NCBI GenBank assembly: GCA_021298835.1
Contig: JAJTHG010000010.1
Location: forward strand, 62,001 to 126,000
Direction of reading: 5' to 3'
Length of the DNA stretch: 64,000 bases
Source of the DNA: Gemmatimonadota bacterium
GTDB lineage: Bacteria > Gemmatimonadota > Gemmatimonadetes > Gemmatimonadales > Gemmatimonadaceae
Each line of letters starts with the position of its first letter. The first letter of the stretch is position 1. Positions 52,521-60,664 of the stretch are shown piece by piece. The notes under the pieces are model-generated. The model ran no database searches. It worked only from the letters and a program-made list of their open reading frames with translations, and was not told the origin of the DNA. A program made the position numbers and the translations under genes.

Positions 52521-53279
52521 ATGCTGCATGACCTGTTCCGGGTGCTCGTCTGGGCCCACCTCGTCACCGGCGCGGTGGGGCTGGTGCTGTTCTGGGTCGT
52601 CGGCGTCTTCTCGCGGAAGGGGGCGACGCCGCACAAGCGGTGGGGGCTCGTCTTCGTGTACTGCATGCTGTTCACCGGCTCGATGGCGGTGGGGATGAGC
52701 ACCCTCACGCTGGTCGATCCGATGGCGACGCACCCGCACTTCGTGCAGCACCCGATCTTCAAGGACGCCGCGCTCGTGCGCGGGCTGTTCGGGTGGATGA
52801 TGCAGTTCCTCGCCCTGCTCACCATCTCGCTGGCATGGCACGGCTGGGGGGCGGTGCGGCACAAGGCGCACCACGCCTTCAACCGGCGGCCCCTCAACGT
52901 CGCGCTGCAGGTGGTGGTGATCGTGACGGCGCTCAACACCGCGTGGCAGGGCATCCGGCTGGGGCAGTACGTGATGCTGGGGCTGCCCGTCGTGGGCGTG
53001 GCGTCGGGGGTGACGAACCTCTGGTTCGCGTGGCAGGCGGCCCCGAAGCGCTTCGCGTACATGATCGAGCACGTGAAGGCGCTGGTGGGAGCGGCGATCT
53101 CGGCCTACACCGCGTTCCTGGCCTTCGGGCTGGTGCGGCTGATGCCGGACCGGGTGTTCTCGCCGGTGCTGTGGTCCATCCCGCTGGTCGTCGGGCTGTC
53201 CATCATCATCTACCACTTCACGCGGTTCATCCGGCTGCGGGCGCGGCAGGCACCGGCGAGCGCGGTCGTCCCGACGTAG
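52521..53279 (+). CDS. Multi-pass membrane protein (DUF2306-like)
   Basis: 252 residues with about seven helices. The start HDLFRVLVWAHLVTGAVGLVLFWVVGVFSRKGATPHKRWGLVFVYCMLFTG has the conserved pattern of DUF2306 proteins (H in helix 1, then KG..HKRWG.V). No catalytic motif is recognised. The ATG lies three bases after the crtI stop, and the gene is the last of the carotenoid strand before the convergent P450 gene. A membrane-bound carotenoid-modifying role is possible but not shown. Confidence 0.7.
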   Translation: MLHDLFRVLVWAHLVTGAVGLVLFWVVGVFSRKGATPHKRWGLVFVYCMLFTGSMAVGMSTLTLVDPMATHPHFVQHPIFKDAALVRGLFGWMMQFLALLTISLAWHGWGAVRHKAHHAFNRRPLNVALQVVVIVTALNTAWQGIRLGQYVMLGLPVVGVASGVTNLWFAWQAAPKRFAYMIEHVKALVGAAISAYTAFLAFGLVRLMPDRVFSPVLWSIPLVVGLSIIIYHFTRFIRLRARQAPASAVVPT

Positions 53280-53298
53280 GCGCGGCCGCGGGCGCGCG

Positions 53299-54678
53299 TC
53301 AGCCCAGCCGACGCACCGTGCCGACGATCGGCCGCCGCGGCCGCGTGGTGAGGCGGGACGCCGGCGCGACGCCCGCCGGGTCGCGCGGGACGAAGTCGAA
53401 GTCGCGCACCACGCGCGCGATGATCAGCGCGGCCTCGACCTGCGCGAACGCCGCGCCCACGCACACGCGCGGCCCCGCGCCGAAGGGGATGTAGGCCCCC
53501 GGTACGTGCCCCTTCTCCCGCTCGGGGGCCCAGCGGTCGGGGTCGAAGCGCTCGGGCTCGGGCCAGAGCTTCCGGTGCCGGTGCATCGTCCACGGCGCGA
53601 TCATGATCATCGTGCCGCGCCGCACGCGGCGGCCGGCCACCACGGTGTCGCGCGAGGCAACGCGCGGGATGAACGTCAGCGGCGGGTACACCCGCATCGT
53701 CTCGCGGAAGACGGCCCGTACGTACGGCAGCCGCTTGACGTGCTCGAATTCCACCGGTCCGTCCCCCACCACCTGCGCCACCTCGTCGCGGAGCCGCGCG
53801 GCCACGTCGGGGAGCTGGGAGAGCAGAAAGAGGATCCACGTGAGGACGCTCGCCGTCGTCTCGTGGCCGGCGAGGAAGAAGGTGCCGATCTCGTCGATCA
53901 GCTCGTCTCGGGAGAAGGCCGCCCCGGTGTCGGGATCGCGCGCCGCGATCGCGGCGCCGGCGATGTCGTCGAGCACGGGCGCGCCCGGCGCGAGCCGCTC
54001 GTCGAGGAGGGCGCCGATGTGCGCGCGGATGCGGGTGCACGCGTCCACCACGTTGGGGGGCTGCGGCACGTCCGCGAACGGCGCGCCGAAGAGCAGCCGC
54101 CCCACCTCGACGTTCGCCACGCGCCCCTGCCACTCGGCGAACGCCGAGAACACGGCGCGGGCCGCGTCGGACGCGAGCGACTTCGAGAAGATCGTCCGCG
54201 TAATGATGTCCGCCGTCAGCTGGCTCATCGCGTGATCGAGCACCAGCGGCGTCCCGTCGGCGGCGTGGCGCGCCAGCTCGGGCACGAAGGCGTCCACGGC
54301 CGCCGACATCGGGGCGAAGGCGCGGTTGATGCGCATGTGCGAGAACGCCGGCTCGATCATCCGCCGCTGGCGCCGCCACGTCCCGCCGTTGCTCACGAAG
54401 ATGGACTCCCCCACCAGCGGCATCAGCGCCCCGGTCATGAGGTCGTTCTTCGGGAAGTCGCCGTCCGGATCGGCGAGGATGCGGCTCACCTCCGGCGGGT
54501 CGTTGACCAGCAGGATGCCGCGGCGCGACCAGCCGAGCGTCGTGACGAGCTGCGTGTACGCCGCCGCCGGCAGGATCGAGAGCAGGTCGCGGTCGCGCCG
54601 CGCCACCGTGCGCAGCAGCGACGGCAGCGGCGACATCGGGCGCGGTGCCGGCGGCCGGTACCCCGCGGCGGCCGTCAC
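53299..54678 (-). CDS. Cytochrome P450
   Basis: 459 residues. All core P450 motifs are present: I-helix AGHETTASVLTW, K-helix ETMRVYPP (ExxR), and heme-binding loop PFGAGPRVCVGAAFAQ with the cysteine thiolate ligand. The arrangement resembles bacterial P450s of the CYP102/CYP175-type group acting on lipids and carotenoids. With cruF, crtI and crtF nearby, a carotenoid hydroxylation role is reasonable but inferred. GTG at 54678 overlaps the stop of the preceding gene; ATG at 54636 is an alternative start. It faces the DUF2306-like gene tail to tail. Confidence 0.88.
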   Translation of the reverse strand: MTAAAGYRPPAPRPMSPLPSLLRTVARRDRDLLSILPAAAYTQLVTTLGWSRRGILLVNDPPEVSRILADPDGDFPKNDLMTGALMPLVGESIFVSNGGTWRRQRRMIEPAFSHMRINRAFAPMSAAVDAFVPELARHAADGTPLVLDHAMSQLTADIITRTIFSKSLASDAARAVFSAFAEWQGRVANVEVGRLLFGAPFADVPQPPNVVDACTRIRAHIGALLDERLAPGAPVLDDIAGAAIAARDPDTGAAFSRDELIDEIGTFFLAGHETTASVLTWILFLLSQLPDVAARLRDEVAQVVGDGPVEFEHVKRLPYVRAVFRETMRVYPPLTFIPRVASRDTVVAGRRVRRGTMIMIAPWTMHRHRKLWPEPERFDPDRWAPEREKGHVPGAYIPFGAGPRVCVGAAFAQVEAALIIARVVRDFDFVPRDPAGVAPASRLTTRPRRPIVGTVRRLG

Positions 54679-55184
54679 GAGCGGCGCTCGAACGACAGCC
54701 GCTGCGGCATCGGGAACCTCACCGCATGGCGGCGGAAGTTGAGCGTCGTGCCGGGCATCGCGTCGGTCACCACGAAGCAGATCGGGATCTCGGGCTCGGC
54801 GTCCGGGACCACGGTGGCGGCGAAGCCACGGTCGCGGAGGAAGGTCGCCGCCTCCTCCGCCCGGCGGTGCGGGTCGTCCACGACGAGCCCGATGCTCGAC
54901 GTGGCGCCGTGCACCCGGGCGCGCACCTCGGGGGTGGCGCTGCTGACGATCGTCCAGTCCCAGAGGATCGCGCGGCGCACCCCGCGCGTGATGCCCCAGT
55001 AGCGCTGCCGCGGCCCGTGCCGCTCGAGCAGCGTCACGACCGCGTCCTGCGCGGCGGGCGAGGCCGCCAGGAAGATGCGCGACCCGGGATCGGGGAATGG
55101 CAGCAGGTTGCGGCCGTTGACGGCGAAGAGCGCCCAGAGCACGAACACCACGGCGGGCACGAGGATCCAGAGCGGCACGTACAC
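54675..55184 (-). CDS. Membrane-anchored protein of unknown function
   Basis: 169 residues. One N-terminal helix (PLWILVPAVVFVLWALFAV) is followed by a soluble domain (SPAAQDAVVTLLERHGPRQRYWGITRGVRRAILWDWTIV ... VVDDPHRRAEEAATFLRDRGFAATVV). Start codon is GTG. I do not recognise the family. It overlaps the P450 start (GTGA), so the two products are probably made together; it may be a membrane partner of the P450. The divergent metallo-hydrolase gene starts 49 bases away. Confidence 0.6.
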   Translation of the reverse strand: MYVPLWILVPAVVFVLWALFAVNGRNLLPFPDPGSRIFLAASPAAQDAVVTLLERHGPRQRYWGITRGVRRAILWDWTIVSSATPEVRARVHGATSSIGLVVDDPHRRAEEAATFLRDRGFAATVVPDAEPEIPICFVVTDAMPGTTLNFRRHAVRFPMPQRLSFERRS

Positions 55185-55233
55185 CCCCCAAACCTACCCA
55201 CGCCCGCGAAGCGAGGCACTAGCTTTCCCCGCA

Positions 55234-56229
55234 ATGCCCGGCCCCTATCGCAACGCGTCCGGCGAGGACGTCAGCGGCTGGCAGGCGCTCCGGTGGTTCG
55301 CCACTCGCACCGTCAGGCGCCTCCCCCGGCCACCGCGGTCGCCGGTGCGCGGCATCGCCCCGGACCTCGCCTTCCTCACGGCCAACCGGGACACGCCGGC
55401 GGCCACCTGGATCGGCCACTCGACGGTGCTGCTGCAGGTGGGGGGCGTGAACATCCTCACCGACCCGATGTTCTCGTGCTTCGCGTCGCCGCTGCCGATC
55501 GGCGGCCCGCGGCGACACCAGCCCCCCGGCGTGCCGCTGGCCGAGCTGCCGCGCATCGACGTCGTCCTGCTCTCGCACATCCACTACGACCACCTCGACC
55601 GCCGCTCGGTGCGCACGCTGGCGCGGCAGGCGGGCGGGCCGCCCCTCTTCCTCGTGCCGGCCGGCGTCGAGCGCTGGTTCGCCGCCAACGTGCCGGGCAC
55701 GGTGCTCGCGGGCGACGCGGCCACCGTGCGCGGCTTCGAGTGGGACGACGTCCTCGCCGACCACCCGCGTGCCCCGGGCCTGACGTTCGACTTCCTGCGG
55801 GTGCAGCACTGGTCGAACCGCTCGCCCTTCTCGCGCAACGACACGCCGTGGGGCAGTTGGGCGATCCGCCATCACGGCTTCTCGTTCTGGTTCTCGGGCG
55901 ACCTCGGCTACTCGGCTGACGCCGCCGAGATCGGGCGGCGCTTCGGGGGCTTCGACGCCGCGGCGATCGCCATCGGGGCCTACGAGCCGCGGTGGTTCAT
56001 GAAGGGGCAGCACTGCAATCCCGACGAGGCCGTGCAGATCATGCACGACGTGAGGGCGCGTGAGGCCTTCGCGATCCACTGGGGCACCTTCGAGCTCACC
56101 GACGAGCCGCTCGACCAGCCGCCCCGCGACCTCGCCGCGGCGCTGGCCGCGCGCGGCGTGCCGGCCGAACGCTTCCGCGTGCTGCGGCACGGCGAGACGC
56201 GGCGCTACGCGCCGGGGGGGCGACCGTGA
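55234..56229 (+). CDS. Metallo-beta-lactamase-fold hydrolase, NAPE-PLD/YfiS-like
   Basis: 331 residues. Metal-binding motif LSHIHYDHLDRRSV (HxHxDH), TWIGHSTVLLQVGGVNILTDP at the start of the fold, FSFWFSGDLGYSADAAEIGRRFG and FAIHWGTFELTDEPLDQPPRDL at the end match the YfiS/UlaG/NAPE-PLD-like group of lipid or nucleotide hydrolases. The substrate is unknown. Its stop overlaps the GTG of the ATP-grasp gene (GTGA), so both are in one operon. ATG at 55234 gives the usual length of the family. Confidence 0.85.
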   Translation: MPGPYRNASGEDVSGWQALRWFATRTVRRLPRPPRSPVRGIAPDLAFLTANRDTPAATWIGHSTVLLQVGGVNILTDPMFSCFASPLPIGGPRRHQPPGVPLAELPRIDVVLLSHIHYDHLDRRSVRTLARQAGGPPLFLVPAGVERWFAANVPGTVLAGDAATVRGFEWDDVLADHPRAPGLTFDFLRVQHWSNRSPFSRNDTPWGSWAIRHHGFSFWFSGDLGYSADAAEIGRRFGGFDAAAIAIGAYEPRWFMKGQHCNPDEAVQIMHDVRAREAFAIHWGTFELTDEPLDQPPRDLAAALAARGVPAERFRVLRHGETRRYAPGGRP

Positions 56230-57452
56230 GCCGCACGGTGCTCATCACCGTGGGCCGCATGCCCAAGGGGCTCGACCTCGCGCGCGGGTTCGCGGCCGAG
56301 GGCTGCCGCGTGGTCGTGGCCGATCCCTACCGCTGGCACGTCGCCCGGCTGTCGCGCGCGGTGGCGGCGACCCACCGGACAGTGGCGCCGGCCCGCGAGC
56401 CGGACCGCTACCTCGAGCAGCTGTCCGACATCGTCGCGCGCGAACGGGTGGAGCTCGTCGTGCCCGTGTCCGAGGAGACCATGCACGTCGTGCGGCTCGG
56501 CGACCGCCTGCCGGCCGGCACGCGCCTCTTCGCGGGGCCGGCGGCGCTCGTGCACACGCTGCACGACAAGTGGCGCTTCAACCGGCTGGCCGCGACGTTC
56601 GGGCTTCCGGTGCCCCCGTCGGCGCCGCTTGGCGACGACGCGGCGCGCGCCGTCGTCGAGGCGGGCCCGGCGGTGGTGAAGCCGATCTGGTCGTGCGGCG
56701 GCGCGGGAGTCGAGTTCCTCGAGCACGGCGCCCCCCTGCCGGCGGCGCGCGCGGCGGGCCCCGCCCTCGTGCAGCAGCGCGTGGACGGCACGCACCTCAG
56801 CACCTGCTCGGTGGCCGTCGGGGGGCGCGTGCTCGGCACCACGGTGTACCGCGGCGTGGTGATGGCCGGCACGGTGGCGGTGTGCTTCCGCCGCGTGGCG
56901 GACGCGCGGGCGATCGAGGCGTGGGTGGAAGCGTTCGTGGCGCGCACCGGCTACTCCGGCTTCGTCTCGTTCGACTTCATCGTCGCGGGCGACGGCACCC
57001 CCTACGCCATCGAGTGCAACCCGCGCGTCACCAGCGGGATGCACTTCTTCGACCACCCTGCCGTGGCCCGCGCGGTGCTCTCCCAAGGGGCGAGCGGCCC
57101 CGTGCCGCACCGGCCGGAGACGCACCTGCAGCACTTCTACGCCACGCTCATGGAGGCCGAGGGGGCGCTGCTCTCGGGCCGGCCCTCGCGCGAACAGTTC
57201 GTGAACCTCTGGCAGGCGCGGGACGTCGTGTGGGCGCCGCGCGACCCCCTGCCCTTCTGGGGGATGACGCCCGCGTCGTACGAGCTGCTGGCGAAGAGTC
57301 TCTTCGGGAAGATGAGCATGGGCGAGGCGGCCACCGGGGACATCGGGTGGTTCGGCCCGCCGCCGATGGATCTGGGGGAAGTGCCGGCCGCACCGCGCCC
57401 CGTCGGCGTGACGCCGGCGGCCCCGGCGGCCCCGGCGGCTCGCGCCGGTTGA
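56226..57452 (+). CDS. ATP-grasp enzyme of unknown substrate
   Basis: 408 residues. Start SRTVLITVGRMPKGLDLARGFAAEGCRVVVADPYRWHV is a pre-ATP-grasp fold, then LVVPVSEETMHV, the ATP-binding PAVVKPIWSCGGAGVEF, VQQRVDGTHLSTC, and Mg-binding GFVSFDFIV...AIECNPRVTSGMHFF. The layout resembles carbamoyl-phosphate-synthase-like ATP-grasp ligases that act on amino or carboxyl groups. The Ala/Pro-rich C-terminal tail is disordered. It shares an operon with the metallo-hydrolase and the small gene after it. No peptide-like substrate can be named. Confidence 0.82.
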   Translation: MSRTVLITVGRMPKGLDLARGFAAEGCRVVVADPYRWHVARLSRAVAATHRTVAPAREPDRYLEQLSDIVARERVELVVPVSEETMHVVRLGDRLPAGTRLFAGPAALVHTLHDKWRFNRLAATFGLPVPPSAPLGDDAARAVVEAGPAVVKPIWSCGGAGVEFLEHGAPLPAARAAGPALVQQRVDGTHLSTCSVAVGGRVLGTTVYRGVVMAGTVAVCFRRVADARAIEAWVEAFVARTGYSGFVSFDFIVAGDGTPYAIECNPRVTSGMHFFDHPAVARAVLSQGASGPVPHRPETHLQHFYATLMEAEGALLSGRPSREQFVNLWQARDVVWAPRDPLPFWGMTPASYELLAKSLFGKMSMGEAATGDIGWFGPPPMDLGEVPAAPRPVGVTPAAPAAPAARAG

Positions 57453-57525
57453 CGCCCGCCTGCCCCAGCCCGCAATTTCGACCGAAGGTGCCCGGCTCCA
57501 CCTCCCCCGTCCGCCCCGAGGCGCG

Positions 57526-57702
57526 ATGAACGAGAAGCAGATGCAGGCCCTGCTCAAGAAGACGCAGGCGAAGGCGGCCCAGAAGGCCGCAAAGTCCAAG
57601 CCGTCGTTCGACCCCACGCTCGAGGCCACGCGCCCCAAGCAGACCGCCGACGACAGCGACGCGAGCGACATCTTCCGCACGATGAAGAAGCGGGAGTTCT
57701 GA
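57526..57702 (+). CDS. Small lysine-rich protein of unknown function
   Basis: 58 residues: MNEKQMQALLKKTQAKAAQK at the start, then an acidic part with DDSDASDIFRTMKKREF at the end. Charged helix without membrane segment. It lies 73 bases after the ATP-grasp gene and six bases before the DinB-type gene, same strand. I do not recognise it; conservation was not tested. Confidence 0.5.
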   Translation: MNEKQMQALLKKTQAKAAQKAAKSKPSFDPTLEATRPKQTADDSDASDIFRTMKKREF

Positions 57703-57708
57703 GCGCCG

Positions 57709-58314
57709 ATGCGCCTCCCGCCCGCCGACGCGGCCCCGGGCTCCCTCGGCGCCGAAGTCGTGGCCGAGGCGCGGTTCTACCTGACGGTCGAGTACCGCAC
57801 CAAGATCGCGCACCTGCTCGAGGCCCTTCCCCCCGCCGTGCTCTGGCAGCGGCCCGCCGAAGGAAGCAACGCGATCGGCAACCTGCTGCGCCATCTGGCC
57901 GGCAACGTGCGCCAGTGGATCGTCGCCGGCGTCGGCGGCTCGACCTTCGCCCGCGACCGGAACGGCGAGTTCGCCGCCGATGCCGCCACCGACGGGGCCG
58001 ACGCGACGACCCTCCTCGCGCACCTCGACGCCGCCCTGCGCGACGCCGACGCCGTGCTCGCACGGCTCACGACCGCCGACCTGCTGTCGCGCCGCACGAT
58101 CCAGTCGCGCGAGATCTCGGTGCTCTCGGCGGTGCTCCATGTCGTCGAGCATTTCGCCATGCACACCGGGCAGATGATCCTGCTCGCCAAGGCGATGGCC
58201 CCGGGCCGCGTGCGGTTCTACGAGGACGAGCCGCTGGGGCAGGCGAAGCCGCTGTGGCTCGCGGCGCTGCGGCCGGTGCCCGGCACCGGCGACCCGGACC
58301 CGCCCCCGCGCTGA
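57709..58314 (+). CDS. DinB/DUF1572-like protein
   Basis: 201 residues. Four-helix DinB pattern: LLEALPPAVLWQRPAEGSNAIGNLLRHLAGNVRQWIVAGVGG and the C-terminal SVLSAVLHVVEHFAMHTGQMILLAKAM, with histidines at LLRHL, LHVVEHF and MHTGQ as the likely metal triad. DUF1572 proteins belong to this fold and are mostly uncharacterised. It ends the plus-strand operon before the puh genes. Confidence 0.8.
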   Translation: MRLPPADAAPGSLGAEVVAEARFYLTVEYRTKIAHLLEALPPAVLWQRPAEGSNAIGNLLRHLAGNVRQWIVAGVGGSTFARDRNGEFAADAATDGADATTLLAHLDAALRDADAVLARLTTADLLSRRTIQSREISVLSAVLHVVEHFAMHTGQMILLAKAMAPGRVRFYEDEPLGQAKPLWLAALRPVPGTGDPDPPPR

Positions 58315-58316
58315 GT

Positions 58317-58354
58317 CACGGGGCGTCCCGCCCGAGGGCGGCGCGCCCCCCGTG
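58317..58354. terminator. Nested hairpin between convergent DinB-like and puhC genes
   Basis: Outer arms CACGGGG (58317-58323) and CCCCGTG (58348-58354) pair exactly, and within them CCGCC and GGCGG form a second stem. It fills the gap between two tail-to-tail genes and would be able to stop transcription from either direction. No T run is visible. Confidence 0.5.
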
Positions 58355-58359
58355 CGACG

Positions 58360-58956
58360 CTAGGGTGTGACCGGGTCCCCGGGCCGCTTGACCGGCGTCT
58401 CGCCCTTCATCGGTGCCGTGAAGGCCTTTGAGGCCGGTGTCCCCGCCGCCGGGGTCCCCATGATGCGCCCCTTCGGATCCGGCACCAGGAACTGCATGAA
58501 CGACTCGATCTGCACCGGCCCGAACGACGAGATCTCGACGTTGTCCCCGGTGCTCGGATCGTCGAGCGTCAGGCGGCCGTCGCGCCAGAGCGTCAGCACG
58601 AACGGCGCCTCGTTCGGGACGCTCGCGAGCATCCGCTTGCGCGCCAGCGCGCGCAGCGCGCCGCGGGCGAAGCCGTTGTAGCCCGCCGGGAGGTTGATGA
58701 TCAGCGAGTCGGTGGCGTTGTCGTAAACGAAGATGCCGCCGTCCCTCGCGTCCGCGAAGCGCAGCGCGCGGCGCGCTTCCGGGCTGCTCACCGGCTCGGG
58801 GAGCTTGAACCACCCGGTGAACCGCGCGGTGATCGCCAGCGAGAACGTGAGGATCACGAGCCCGAGCGCCCCCAGCAGGGGGCCACGCGGCACCTCGATG
58901 CGCTCGTTCTGGCCCGGTTCGGGCTCGAAGGTGACGTATGTGTCGTTGGCCGCCAT
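58360..58956 (-). CDS. puhC: Photosynthetic complex assembly protein PuhC
   Basis: 198 residues. One N-terminal membrane helix (GPLLGALGLVILTFSLAITARFTGW) is followed by an outer domain containing ALRFADARDGGIFVYDNATDSLI, PAGYNGFARGALRALARKRM, and PFVLTLWRDGRLTLDDPSTGDNVEISSFGPVQIESFMQFL. PuhC is an assembly factor acting on the LH1-reaction centre complex. The ATG overlaps the puhB stop (ATGA). It is the last gene of the puh operon in this direction. Confidence 0.9.
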   Translation of the reverse strand: MAANDTYVTFEPEPGQNERIEVPRGPLLGALGLVILTFSLAITARFTGWFKLPEPVSSPEARRALRFADARDGGIFVYDNATDSLIINLPAGYNGFARGALRALARKRMLASVPNEAPFVLTLWRDGRLTLDDPSTGDNVEISSFGPVQIESFMQFLVPDPKGRIMGTPAAGTPASKAFTAPMKGETPVKRPGDPVTP

Positions 58957-59669
58957 CAGCCCGCCTGCGCGCCGGAGCCGGCGGCGACGCCCTCGGTGGT
59001 CGCCGCGCCGGCCACCGGCGCGGGGTGGCGCGGGGCCTCGGCCGGTGCCGCCGCGCCCGCCGCGATGTCGTCCCGCGTGGCCTCCAGCGCCTGCTTGAGC
59101 GCCTCGGCGACGGCGTCGAGCTGGCGCAGCCCACGCATCTGCGGCACCGGCCGGTTGATGTTCCACGGCCTCCAGTGCGGCCAGAGCTGGAAGAGCGACA
59201 GCCGCTCCTCGGGCGCCAGCGGGAAGGCCAGCTCTCCCGACCCGTCCGAAAAGCGCCGCACCCCCGCGCTGGCGATGACGCGCAGCGGCACGTTCACCGT
59301 GACGGTCAGCGCCACGCCGACCTTGAGCACCACGCGCCGCGTCGTGACCGCGTACCACGAATTGCGGGCGGTGAGCCACGCGAACATCAGCATGTACAGG
59401 CAGGTGCCCATCCCCGCCACCGTGAGCGGGAGCAGCACCTGCGCGGCGGCCTGCGAGTCGCGCGTGACGGTGACGTACCACCCCTGCACCACGACCAGCA
59501 CCGAGAAGTACAGCACGAACACCGGGACCTTGAAGACGTGCCTGGCGAGCGCGAAGTACTCCGGCCCCCCCTGCCACAGGATGCGCTCGCCCTTCGGGAG
59601 GGGGTACGGGATGCCGCGGATGTACTGTGCCTCCGGGTCGAAGGCAGGGGGCTGAGGGAGTTCGCTCAC
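58956..59669 (-). CDS. puhB: Photosynthetic complex assembly protein PuhB
   Basis: 237 residues. Family segments: RGIPYPLPKGERILWQGGPEYFALARHVFKV, two membrane helices around VLYFSVLVVVQGWYV and LLPLTVAGMGTCLYMLMFAWLTARNSWYAVTTRRVVLK, then a bPH2-like soluble domain. PuhB assists reaction-centre assembly. The start is GTG at 59669, since no ATG precedes the conserved part after the in-frame stop region. A C-terminal Ala-rich tail (about 40 residues) is atypical. It is separated from puhA by a 194-base gap holding two hairpins. Confidence 0.88.
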   Translation of the reverse strand: MSELPQPPAFDPEAQYIRGIPYPLPKGERILWQGGPEYFALARHVFKVPVFVLYFSVLVVVQGWYVTVTRDSQAAAQVLLPLTVAGMGTCLYMLMFAWLTARNSWYAVTTRRVVLKVGVALTVTVNVPLRVIASAGVRRFSDGSGELAFPLAPEERLSLFQLWPHWRPWNINRPVPQMRGLRQLDAVAEALKQALEATRDDIAAGAAAPAEAPRHPAPVAGAATTEGVAAGSGAQAG

Positions 59670-59771
59670 CCCCGAAAAGTAGGGGGTGCGGCCGGTGAAC
59701 GGATGCCCTCGGCGCACGGGTCGCGCGACATGACGGTCTTGCGTCCCGGCAACGGGAACGGGACGACGCAA

Positions 59772-59803
59772 AGCCCGGACTCGTGGGACCCCGAGTCCGG
59801 GCT
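59772..59803 (-). terminator. 12-bp hairpin downstream of puhA
   Basis: AGCCCGGACTCG (59772-59783) and CGAGTCCGGGCT (59792-59803) pair exactly around an eight-base loop. In the direction of puh transcription the stem is followed by TTT, so it may partially terminate or cut the message between puhA and puhB and make more PuhA than PuhBC. A further imperfect stem (CGTCCCG/CGGGACG) lies at 59744-59767. No gene is seen in 59670-59863. Confidence 0.6.
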
Positions 59804-59863
59804 CTCGCACCTGCCTGGATGCTCCCGCGCGCCGGGGAGCAGCGCCCGGCCGAGGCCGCAGCC

Positions 59864-60412
59864 CTAGATGATCGGCCCCTCGCGCCCCGCCACGGCGTAC
59901 ATGTGACCGCCTGCGTAGTAGGCGCAGATCTTGTCCTCTTCGAGGAGCGTGACCAGATCGGGGTTCCTGGTCTTCGGCACCCCGGCGAAGTGCTTCGAGG
60001 TGATGCTCTTCACGAGGACCTTGTCGTTGCCCCAGAGCCCGAAGTTGGGCCACTGGACGAACGGCACCGGCAGGAGCCGCGTCTCCTCGGAGCCGGCGAG
60101 CCGGACCTCGTAGTAGCGCACCTGCGGCTCCGCCTTGTCCACCCAGCAGTCCACGATGGTGCCCGCGACCTGCTTGTCGGCGGCGACGACGGGGAGCCCG
60201 ATCGGGTTCGGATCCTTGGGCTCGAGCCAGAAGTTCTTCGCCACGCGCAGGGGGACGATCTTGGGGTCGCCGTGCACGGTGTAGTCCGGGCGATCCGGGC
60301 GATCCGCCCACGCGGCGGGGCCGAGGCCGTCCTTCATCGGGTCCCCGAGCGGGATGATCGGCGACCCGTTGTAGTCGTCGGCGGGGACGGCGTTGAGCTT
60401 GTACTCGGCCAT
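59864..60412 (-). CDS. puhA: Reaction-centre H subunit, cytoplasmic part (split gene)
   Basis: 182 residues, carrying the soluble beta-barrel domain of the H subunit: PIIPLGDPMKDGLGPAAWADRPDRPDYTVHGDPKIVPLRVA, NPIGLPVVAADKQVAGTIVDCWVD, TRLLPVPFVQW and the C-terminal VTLLEEDKICAYYAGGHMYAVAGREGPII. Normal PuhA (about 250-260 residues) has one membrane helix plus this domain in one chain; here the helix is encoded by the gene before, in a different frame. The ATG shares one base with the upstream stop (TGATG) and has its own strong GGAGGA ribosome site eight bases before, so separate translation is well supported. The H subunit caps the quinone side of the reaction centre. Confidence 0.93.
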   Translation of the reverse strand: MAEYKLNAVPADDYNGSPIIPLGDPMKDGLGPAAWADRPDRPDYTVHGDPKIVPLRVAKNFWLEPKDPNPIGLPVVAADKQVAGTIVDCWVDKAEPQVRYYEVRLAGSEETRLLPVPFVQWPNFGLWGNDKVLVKSITSKHFAGVPKTRNPDLVTLLEEDKICAYYAGGHMYAVAGREGPII

Positions 60413-60609
60413 CAGTGCTTTCCTCCGGGGAGGTTGCCGTGGACGAAGGTCTTGGGCTCGGGCGGCAGCGGCCAGCCGTTGCGCGGTCCCTGGGGCGACT
60501 CGAGCGGGTACCCTTCCCGCTTGTCTTCGCGCCGCAGGTAGATGATGAGCCCCACGAAGAACAGCCAGAACGCGTAGAGGACAATCTGCGTCCCGTCGAA
60601 GTACTTCAT
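60412..60609 (-). CDS. Reaction-centre H subunit, transmembrane part (split gene)
   Basis: 65 residues: [20 protein letters not shown], then [36 protein letters not shown] and GNLPGGKH before the stop. The helix, the [10 protein letters not shown] and PLPPEPKTF segments are the hallmarks of the PuhA N terminus. Together with the next gene it covers a whole H subunit (about 247 residues). It follows lhaA by 55 bases and has a GGAG-type ribosome site (ATCCGGAGAAAGG region) upstream. The two parts presumably associate as in an unsplit H subunit. Confidence 0.9.
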   Translation of the reverse strand: MKYFDGTQIVLYAFWLFFVGLIIYLRREDKREGYPLESPQGPRNGWPLPPEPKTFVHGNLPGGKH

Positions 60610-60664
60610 CGTGCCTCCATCCGGAGAAAGGTGCCGGGAATCCAGCCCCCCGCGTGCACCCGGC

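Noticed and set aside
52521-53279. DUF2306-like gene considered as phytoene synthase or carotenoid synthase partner CrtB
   Set aside because: It has no DxxxD prenyl-binding motifs and is a multi-pass membrane protein.
59864-60609. Split puhA considered as a sequencing or assembly error
   Set aside because: The second gene has its own ATG and a strong GGAGGA ribosome site with correct spacing, and both parts are complete; an error cannot be excluded fully without reads.
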